This document shows, one piece after another, positions 1 to 4,855 of a stretch of 10,074 nucleotides of DNA (position 1 is its first letter; each line of letters begins with the position of its first letter). The DNA comes from Alkalinema sp. CAN_BIN05 (GTDB taxonomy: Bacteria > Cyanobacteriota > Cyanobacteriia > Leptolyngbyales > Leptolyngbyaceae): assembly GCA_026786325.1 (NCBI GenBank), contig JAJAYH010000412.1:1-10074 (forward strand). The letters run 5' to 3'. The notes beneath the pieces are model-generated. The model did not search any database. It had not been told where the DNA came from and was given only the letters and a program-made list of their open reading frames with translations. Both the position numbers and the translations under genes were made by a program.

Positions 1-93
1 ACCTTTGACGACAGCAGTTTAAATGGGGTTTGAGGGTCTAGAAATTCATATATCGCGACTCTCAAAACTACGGTAGTACTTTTTCAGATCCCA

Positions 94-121
94 TTGACAA
101 CTCATACATAGCACTTATGTA
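94..121 (+). promoter_or_regulatory. candidate sigma-70-type promoter overlapping an inverted repeat
   Basis: A perfect TTGACA (94-99) is followed after 16 nt by TATGTA (116-121), a plausible but imperfect -10 element. The -10 candidate lies inside the left arm of the 12-bp inverted repeat at 111-138, the geometry expected of a repressor operator. Against this, no plus-strand gene is evident directly downstream: a promoter here would read antisense into the GIY-YIG gene. The match could be chance. Confidence 0.2.
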
Positions 122-138
122 CACTTGTACATAAGTGC
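111..138. repeat. perfect 12-bp inverted repeat with 4-nt loop
   Basis: GCACTTATGTAC (111-122) is followed by ACTT and then the exact reverse complement GTACATAAGTGC (127-138). It lies 38 bp beyond the stop codon of the minus-strand GIY-YIG gene. In RNA it would form a strong 12-bp hairpin, but no T-rich tract follows it on either strand, so it is not a standard intrinsic terminator. It could stabilise a 3' end, or be an operator for a dimeric regulator. Confidence 0.7.
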
Positions 139-176
139 ATAATTGAAGAGCTTCGGATGTGTGGACAGCCCATTAT

Positions 177-1034
177 CTATGAACCTCCACGCATCTTTTG
201 TTCAATGGAGCGAAGCGTATTCTGAATTTCACGGTCACGAAGTTCTGGGTCAATATCTTGGATATATTCCACCGACGAAAAGTCATCTCCACGCTTTCTA
301 TTTTGTGGTGGCTCAAGTGCCTCAATTAAAAGAGCTTCTAATGTGCCAATCATAGATGCAAGACTCGGCTGTAATGGAATCTCTAGTAATTGACCATCTT
401 CTGTAACATCAAGCAGACCAAACCAAGAAAACCGATTCCATCGACTACCAAGTCGATCAATCGTATGTTCATAAAGACGTTTTCCAACTGGGCGATCAAT
501 TGATCGTCCCACATAAACTACTGTATGGTGGTCATACAGAATATAAATGCCCTTCTGTTTTCCAAAATCTACAGGTTTTGTTGAAGCTTGTTGTTTCCCG
601 AACATTTTCAGGTCTCCTCGCCAGACTACGAGATCACGCTGCCAATACATTCCAAATGCGCGAATAATTGAATCAGAACTTTCAACCTCCGCCTCAGTTA
701 CCTCTGTTGCAGAGATAGATCTTGTCGCAATTAGCTTCGGTAAATTGATCGGGAGTTGTTTGGTTATAACTTCATTTAGCCCAAACACGCCCCTACTTAT
801 TTTGATAAATGGTGAACTATCACCCTCATGCTTAATGGATGCTGTTATTTGTGCGTTAACAGTACTGTGAGGTGTTGCTCCATCAGTTTTGTAATATCCT
901 TGAGTAAGAATTCGCTCAGAAATTTCTGAATAGTCAAGTGGCTTCTGCGCCTCACGTAAAACTCGGATAATTGCCTCACGCCATGTTCTCTCCAAAATAG
1001 TCTCCTGAAATTCAATGTTTGCTAGAGTTTCCAT
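177..1034 (-). CDS. HARE-HTH / GIY-YIG nuclease-like protein
   Basis: A 285-residue protein with two recognisable parts. Residues about 16-88 resemble the HARE-HTH winged helix: TWREAIIRVLREA at the start, a STVNAQI helix near 57-63, and a closing RGVFGLNE strand. This fold is known from restriction enzymes and chromatin proteins and is thought to sense DNA or its modification. After a linker, residues about 160-250 resemble a GIY-YIG nuclease: KGIYILYD (161-168), VYVGRS (173-178), H190, a helix with E233, and PPQN ending at 245. GIY, the YVG variant of YIG, R177, E233 and N245 fit the usual catalytic pattern, so the domain may be active. The ATG at 1034 has no clear Shine-Dalgarno. It lies 20 nt after a possible small gene and downstream of a methyltransferase on the same strand. 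A DNA-processing or defence role is inference. Confidence 0.8.
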   Translation of the reverse strand: METLANIEFQETILERTWREAIIRVLREAQKPLDYSEISERILTQGYYKTDGATPHSTVNAQITASIKHEGDSSPFIKISRGVFGLNEVITKQLPINLPKLIATRSISATEVTEAEVESSDSIIRAFGMYWQRDLVVWRGDLKMFGKQQASTKPVDFGKQKGIYILYDHHTVVYVGRSIDRPVGKRLYEHTIDRLGSRWNRFSWFGLLDVTEDGQLLEIPLQPSLASMIGTLEALLIEALEPPQNRKRGDDFSSVEYIQDIDPELRDREIQNTLRSIEQKMRGGS

Positions 1035-1054
1035 TGAATGACATCTTTAAATTC

Positions 1055-1279
1055 TCATTCCGCACCCAAAGCAATTCTATACCAAAAAGAGATCGCCCCT
1101 CCCAAAGAAGAGACGATCGCCTCCGATTGTTTTGCCGCCGCTAACACAGGACCGAGAACCAAGTCATCGATCTTTATTCCAGGTAAAAGCAATCTGAAAT
1201 TACGTTCAATTGAATCCTTATCCCAATTTAAAAAAGACATAATAAATATACTTCTATGGTTTAAGCTTCTCGTAATCAC
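1055..1279 (-). CDS. possible small hypothetical protein
   Basis: An open frame of 74 codons from a GTG at 1279, or 61 codons from an ATG at 1240 (MSFLNWDKDSIERNFR...). I do not recognise the family. The ATG version begins with a charged amphipathic stretch, then a hydrophobic alanine/glycine/serine-rich half with the segments GPVLAAAKQSEA and LGGAISFWYRIAL, ending in GAE. GCG-ATC codon pairs fall in this frame, as in neighbouring cyanobacterial genes. It fits exactly between the methyltransferase stop (1300) and the GIY-YIG start (1034), with 20-nt gaps if the GTG is used. Neither start has a good ribosome binding site, and an 86-codon frame on the plus strand overlaps it, so this could be spacer or a gene remnant. 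Confidence 0.4.
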   Translation of the reverse strand: MITRSLNHRSIFIMSFLNWDKDSIERNFRLLLPGIKIDDLVLGPVLAAAKQSEAIVSSLGGAISFWYRIALGAE

Positions 1280-1299
1280 ATTGATGATTAAAAGATAAT

Positions 1300-2301
1300 C
1301 TAGCTACAGGATCTAGCCACAATAGTCCGATGTCGAGGATCGGATTCAACAGTAATTATGGCTTCAAATCCAGCGTCAGCTAACGCAGCTTCCACATCAA
1401 ATGTATAGTAATCATCCGTCCAAGGCTCTGTGCTTTTCATTAATGTAAACAGTACAGGCGGTAAGCTTTGGATGACTGTTGATTTGGGATTATTATCTAC
1501 AATTGCAATATGTCCGCCACTTCTAAGAATTCGTCGCATTTCTTGAAAAATCTCAACCGTTGCCGATCGGGGTAATTCATGCAAAACAAATTGCAGACTA
1601 ACTAAATCAAACGATGATGATGCAAACCCAGTAGTTTCTGCGCGGGCATGAATCCATTGTGAAATTGAACAATTTTTATCTTGCACCCTTGCGATCGCCA
1701 ACATATAAGGCGACAGATCTAAACCGATCGTGTTCACCGTTTGATTTATATCGAGTGCTTGATTTACATCGCGTGCTTTTGTTTGGTAATGGTCGTGTAA
1801 TGTCCGAGTGGAAATGCCCACAGAACAGCCCACATCCAAAATATCTCGAACATTGGTAATACCCTGTCGATCGAGAACCTCATGAAAGCTCGATCGTAAG
1901 CGGGCCTGTGCTTGATCAGCGGTCAGCGACTCATTTTTCCAAATCCGTAATGCCATTGCGTAGGTTGCAGACTCCGCCTCAAACGCTGCATCCCAACACA
2001 AGTTTCCCTGATCGTAGGCATGAAACGGAACATTATAATAATCGGGATATTGAACATCTACATTCGTGATTGCACTAAGTTCTACCTGAACTCCAGATGC
2101 CTTCAACGCCGCATAGTTCGCACGCCACATCACACCATTCTTCTCCGCTGTCTGAATCAAGACCTTGCGAGCTTGTTGCTTCATCACCGCATAGACTGGC
2201 TTGGTCCGAATTAGCTGATTCACAAATCGTGACAGCAGATCCTCCCCTGCCCAATCAGGCTTTTGCTTCGTGAGTTGGTTGCGCGTTGGAGGTGTTTGCA
2301 T
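1300..2301 (-). CDS. class I SAM-dependent methyltransferase
   Basis: A soluble protein of 333 residues from the ATG at 2301. A TTG at 2322 would add seven residues, but it would lie only about 10 nt from the predicted transcription start. The N-terminal ~150 residues (DWAGEDLLSRFVNQLI..., AEKNGVMWR) resemble a cyanobacterial family that precedes the methyltransferase fold. Then come motif I ILDVGCSVGIS (about 154-164), GLDLSPYML (about 193-201), SSSFDLVSLQFVLHEL (about 228-243, motif IV region), and a post-I helix with RRILRSGGHIAIVD (about 256-269). This is the UbiE/small-molecule type. There is no NPPY/DPPY or PC motif of DNA methyltransferases. The substrate cannot be told. An 18-bp tandem duplication adds ARDVNQALDINQ just before the SAM-ribose-binding strand. 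It is divergent from the Spy-like gene and first in a possible three-gene minus-strand unit. Confidence 0.85.
   Translation of the reverse strand: MQTPPTRNQLTKQKPDWAGEDLLSRFVNQLIRTKPVYAVMKQQARKVLIQTAEKNGVMWRANYAALKASGVQVELSAITNVDVQYPDYYNVPFHAYDQGNLCWDAAFEAESATYAMALRIWKNESLTADQAQARLRSSFHEVLDRQGITNVRDILDVGCSVGISTRTLHDHYQTKARDVNQALDINQTVNTIGLDLSPYMLAIARVQDKNCSISQWIHARAETTGFASSSFDLVSLQFVLHELPRSATVEIFQEMRRILRSGGHIAIVDNNPKSTVIQSLPPVLFTLMKSTEPWTDDYYTFDVEAALADAGFEAIITVESDPRHRTIVARSCS
1741..1776. repeat. 18-bp tandem duplication inside the methyltransferase gene
   Basis: TTGATTTATATCGAGTGC (1741-1758) is followed directly by TTGATTTACATCGCGTGC (1759-1776), 16 of 18 bases identical. The unit is a multiple of three, so the frame is kept and the protein reads ARDVNQ-ALDINQ. 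It lies in the loop between the first helix after motif I and the next strand, a place that can tolerate insertions. Confidence 0.85.
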
Positions 2302-2338
2302 GATATTGACCAGATTCTTCAACGATGGGAATTCATCT

Positions 2339-2368
2339 AGTGTACAAGCACAGGACTAGCGACTACAA
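2339..2368 (-). promoter_or_regulatory. candidate promoter of the methyltransferase gene
   Basis: Read on the minus strand, TTGTAG (2368-2363) and TACACT (2344-2339) are separated by 18 nt. Transcription would start near 2332, about 30 nt ahead of the ATG at 2301, which favours that start over the TTG at 2322. The match to consensus is moderate, and cyanobacterial promoters are often degenerate. Confidence 0.3.
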
Positions 2369-2487
2369 TCCCGATCGCGCCTTTCACGCCCCTTCCACAC
2401 CCATGACGTAACGCTCTAAAATAAACGGCTGTTCGGTAGAGGATTGCTCGACCAGAAACGGTTAAAGGCTATTTCGGCAGGAATATA

Positions 2488-2503
2488 ATTTTACCCATAA
2501 AAT
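2488..2503. repeat. small AT-rich inverted repeat in the divergent intergenic region
   Basis: ATTTTA (2488-2493), CCCA, TAAAAT (2498-2503) form a perfect 6-bp inverted repeat. It lies just upstream of the candidate -35 element of the Spy-like gene, a suitable place for an activator or repressor. It is AT-rich and short, so it could be chance. Confidence 0.35.
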
Positions 2504-2506
2504 ATA

Positions 2507-2535
2507 TTGCATTTTTTAACGATCGGCTCTAGAAT
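2507..2535 (+). promoter_or_regulatory. candidate promoter of the Spy-like gene
   Basis: TTGCAT (2507-2512) and TAGAAT (2530-2535) are separated by exactly 17 nt. The -10 matches consensus at five of six positions and the -35 at three of six. The predicted start near 2542 would give a leader of about 27 nt before the ATG at 2569. Confidence 0.4.
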
Positions 2536-2568
2536 AAAAACGAATATTCACCTTTTCAAGTAAATATC

Positions 2569-3000
2569 ATGATTATCAAAGCTCCGTTGAAATTTGTTGC
2601 GGTTGTGATGTTAGGAAGTCTAACGTTTGGCTCCATCTCATCATTAAATGCCTCGGCTGCTGCGCTGACTACGAAGACGATGAAAAAATCAGAAATACCT
2701 ATCATGGAGCAGCTTAGATTAGATGAAAAACAGAAAAGAAGTATTCAAGCGAGTCGAACAAAACGGACGATCGCGATCAAAAAAGTATTAACTAACGACC
2801 AGGGAACAAAGTTCGATCGGCTTCGTGGTAAACAAAAGCTTCCTGCTATTATTGGCCAACTGAATCTGGATACAAAACAGAAGACGGCTGTGATGGCTGC
2901 TATTGAACAAGCTCAAAAGGAAATCAAAGACATTCTAAATACTACTCAAAGAAAGCAACTCGAAGACTATCTCGCTAAAAATAAGCAAACGGCTGAGTAG
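2569..3000 (+). CDS. secreted Spy/CpxP-like helical protein with two repeats
   Basis: A 143-residue protein. Residues 1-31 look like a signal peptide: K4 and K8, a hydrophobic stretch FVAVVMLGSLTFGSI, then NASAAA, a good signal peptidase I site. The mature part is about 110 residues, strongly charged and helical, and contains two related units: LRLDEKQKRSIQASRTKR...FDRL (about 49-85) and LNLDTKQKTAVMAAIEQAQ...LEDYL (about 98-134). Each begins with L-x-L-D-x-K-Q-K, like the LTxxQ motif of the Spy/CpxP family of periplasmic chaperones and stress-sensor partners, and each ends in an amphipathic helix after a Q-containing turn. In cyanobacteria such small secreted proteins are common and mostly uncharacterised. 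No Shine-Dalgarno is seen. The gene stands alone, convergent with the J-domain gene and divergent from the methyltransferase. A periplasmic stress or chaperone role is inferred from family resemblance only. Confidence 0.75.
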   Translation: MIIKAPLKFVAVVMLGSLTFGSISSLNASAAALTTKTMKKSEIPIMEQLRLDEKQKRSIQASRTKRTIAIKKVLTNDQGTKFDRLRGKQKLPAIIGQLNLDTKQKTAVMAAIEQAQKEIKDILNTTQRKQLEDYLAKNKQTAE

Positions 3001-3110
3001 TGCTGGATAATTTCGATCGTATTCAATGATTAGTTCTTGAAAAGTTGGGGTAGATACAAAAAAGTTGTCCGGGTATAGGCTGGAAGTATTCACACTCCGG
3101 TCCCAAATAG

Positions 3111-3668
3111 CTATGTCTTGATGCTAGTTTTAGGGCTGGTGCTGGGAACTGGAGCTTGGGGGCTGAGTCCTACATCGATCGCTCTGGCTCGTCTGAAATC
3201 GGCTTCAGCACTCATTTCAAAGCCTAAAACCGATCGAATAAATCCGCGATACCGATAGGCTTTGGAATATCTAGGGCTAAGCTTAATGGCGAGTCCAAGA
3301 ATGACGATCGCTTCTTCATAATGACGATTTTTACCCAGTGTGGCGGCTTCTTGGTAGAGTTCCTCGGCTGTTAAATGGACGCTGGAACTTTCTCGTTTGG
3401 CGGTGGATTTGACAGTAGATCTAAAATCAGATTTGACATTAGATGATTGTGCGAATCCTATATCAATAGCTTCAATTTCTTTTTTTAAATATTCATAAGC
3501 TGCATTGATTTGTTTAAATCGTTCTTCTGCGGTTTGCTTTTCAATCACATCAATAAACCGATCGGGGTGCCATTGTCGCGCAAGATTGCGATAGGCATCT
3601 TTGATTTGTGCGGGTGTTGCATTAATATCAACAGCTAAGATTTGACAGGCTTGGAATTTAGTTTTCAT
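3111..3668 (-). CDS. J-domain protein with C-terminal TPR-like helices
   Basis: A 185-residue protein. Residues 3-65 form a J domain: CQILAVDINATPAQIKDAYRNLARQWHPDRF with the invariant HPD at 34-36, then FKQINAAYEYLKKE. J domains stimulate the ATPase of DnaK-type Hsp70 chaperones. There is no G/F-rich region or zinc-binding domain, so it is a type III (class C) J protein. A polar serine-rich linker (about 72-98) leads to two TPR-like helix pairs at about 101-134 (AEELYQEAATLGKNRHYEEAIVILGLAIKLSP) and 135-168 (KAYRYRGFIRSVLGFEMSAEADFRRARAID). The tail is rich in P, S and T. It therefore probably recruits DnaK to a client bound by the TPR. The start has one of the best ribosome binding sites in the window, GAGGA five bases before the ATG. 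It lies 57 nt after the glycosidase gene and may be co-transcribed with it. Confidence 0.85.
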   Translation of the reverse strand: MKTKFQACQILAVDINATPAQIKDAYRNLARQWHPDRFIDVIEKQTAEERFKQINAAYEYLKKEIEAIDIGFAQSSNVKSDFRSTVKSTAKRESSSVHLTAEELYQEAATLGKNRHYEEAIVILGLAIKLSPRYSKAYRYRGFIRSVLGFEMSAEADFRRARAIDVGLSPQAPVPSTSPKTSIKT

Positions 3669-3682
3669 AGTGTCCTCAATTC
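3669..3682 (-). promoter_or_regulatory. Shine-Dalgarno site of the J-domain gene
   Basis: The minus strand reads TTGAGGACACT immediately before the ATG at 3668, giving a GAGGA core with five bases of spacing. Most other starts in the window lack such a site, so this suggests that the J-domain gene is translated efficiently on its own initiation site within a longer transcript. Confidence 0.55.
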
Positions 3683-3725
3683 ATTCCAAGTATTGGTATT
3701 TCTTGATGATGTCCCGTCCTATGAT

Positions 3726-4796
3726 TCATTTCGGCAATCGCTCTGCTAAGCGTTCAGAGTTTTGAAATGCTTTCCAGGACAGTTTCAGTCCATTGGGTGC
3801 GGGATATTTGGTGTCGTAAACCATGATTACATTAGTTAATTTTCGCCGTGCGCCCCGTAGGATTTGGTTTCCTTCGGCTAACGCTAGGGAGGTTCCACCG
3901 TCTAAATTCATCGCTTCCCAACATCCTAATGCTTGCATAATTTCGGCTTCTTGTTGTAATGAAATGGGTTTAATAAAGGTAACGTGTAGTAGTTTTTTTC
4001 GGTTGGGTGTAAATCCGATCGCACTCCGTACCGCCACACCCATTACACCAGGATCAGTAAAGCCTTCTTGTTTTGGCCTGACTGAAATCTGACCTTTACG
4101 CAGTAGTCGTGGACCTGCCGTTAAGGAGAACCAATGGTCTTTCCAGTTGGGTTTGCCGTCGGTTCGAGCCGTGACCATTTCTAAAAGATTGCCGCTTTTC
4201 ACCCCTAATGTTGTTCCGTAGTTTTCCCAAGGACTGTATTTAAGAAACTCTCCGCCGGAAACCATATTTCCCATAACCCGTTTTTGGGCATCCATGCTGA
4301 AAAATGTCCCGCTCATAGTGAGTGCAGCCTGGTGTCGTCGAACAAATTGGACAAAGAATTCATCGCCTCTGGTCGATCGGGCACTGTTGGCTTGATTGGC
4401 TTGATTCGCTAGGCCAACGCTAAGGAATGTTTCTGAATCACTGAGGTCTATTGTGGCAACATATAGCGGTACGCCTAGAATGGTGCGGGCAATCATTTTT
4501 AAAGGTTTCGCGTCGGCTGAATTTCGATCGTCTACCCTAAAATCTAAATTAGGTCTATCTAATTTAGGGGTAATACTGACCTCGGATTCGTCATCAAGGG
4601 CAGCAAGATTGTTGTCGTCAGTTTGGGCCGATGATCGTTCCACTTTTTGAGCTGTTGTCCATGGGCCGGGTAACATCAAACTCACGGTGATTAATCCCAA
4701 GCCCAAAAGTGCAATGAGTCGGGTGACCAGAACGGAAGAATCGGCTGTTTTTTGTCTAGTGCGATCGCGCCACAAATTTAAACGAGGTTTAGACAC
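3726..4796 (-). CDS. phosphodiester glycosidase family (NAGPA-type) protein, membrane-anchored
   Basis: A 356-residue protein starting at a GTG (4796); an in-frame TAA three codons upstream fixes this as the earliest start. Residues about 22-43 (VLVTRLIALLGLGLITVSLMLP) form one hydrophobic segment after a basic N-terminus, so it is probably a signal anchor or an uncleaved signal. Residues 50-95 are a low-complexity acidic linker. From about 100 on it matches the NAGPA-like phosphodiester glycosidase family (related to the human mannose-6-phosphate uncovering enzyme): a MSGTFF motif (161-166), TAGPRLL (226-232), RSAIGFT (257-263) and MNLDGGTSLAL (296-306), which contain the conserved core of the domain. 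The bacterial substrate is unknown but may be a cell-wall or exopolysaccharide phosphodiester. A perfect 9-bp tandem duplication (4387-4404) gives NQANQA at 131-136. It lies 59 nt after the antiporter gene. Confidence 0.85.
   Translation of the reverse strand: MSKPRLNLWRDRTRQKTADSSVLVTRLIALLGLGLITVSLMLPGPWTTAQKVERSSAQTDDNNLAALDDESEVSITPKLDRPNLDFRVDDRNSADAKPLKMIARTILGVPLYVATIDLSDSETFLSVGLANQANQANSARSTRGDEFFVQFVRRHQAALTMSGTFFSMDAQKRVMGNMVSGGEFLKYSPWENYGTTLGVKSGNLLEMVTARTDGKPNWKDHWFSLTAGPRLLRKGQISVRPKQEGFTDPGVMGVAVRSAIGFTPNRKKLLHVTFIKPISLQQEAEIMQALGCWEAMNLDGGTSLALAEGNQILRGARRKLTNVIMVYDTKYPAPNGLKLSWKAFQNSERLAERLPK
4387..4404. repeat. perfect 9-bp tandem duplication in the glycosidase gene
   Basis: TTGGCTTGA occurs twice in a row (4387-4395 and 4396-4404). 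It keeps the frame and encodes NQANQA at residues 131-136, in a surface-like segment between the first strands of the glycosidase domain. Such short in-frame duplications can change length between strains by slippage. Confidence 0.8.
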
Positions 4797-4855
4797 AGCT
4801 ATTTATTGGGGGTGCGCGTTCGAGATTTCTGAGATTTTACCTTGATTTTATGATC

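Larger units (their letters stand above)
1..176. other. left-edge non-coding stretch
   Basis: No convincing coding region is visible here. The stretch lies downstream of the minus-strand GIY-YIG gene, whose TAG stop is at 177-179. It is AT-rich and contains a TTGACA hexamer at 94-99 and a perfect inverted repeat at 111-138, both listed separately. A gene could end or begin just beyond the left edge, but nothing in these bases shows it. Confidence 0.5.

Noticed and set aside
143..355. Plus-strand open frame of 70 codons at the left edge.
   Set aside because: It is antisense to the C-terminus of the GIY-YIG gene, begins at a TTG and has no family resemblance; best read as a shadow.
1038..1298. 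Plus-strand open frame of 86 codons overlapping the small minus-strand ORF.
   Set aside because: It would be antisense inside a minus-strand run. The minus frame has more protein-like composition, though the choice between the two is not certain.
177..2301. Classical restriction-modification system formed by the GIY-YIG protein and the methyltransferase.
   Set aside because: The methyltransferase has UbiE/small-molecule type motifs and lacks the catalytic NPPY/DPPY or PC motif of DNA methylases. No specificity subunit is visible.
3001..3110. Bidirectional terminator between the convergent Spy-like and J-domain genes.
   Set aside because: There are only short CCGG complementarities and an A/T-run; no stem of adequate length sits next to the T-tract on either strand.
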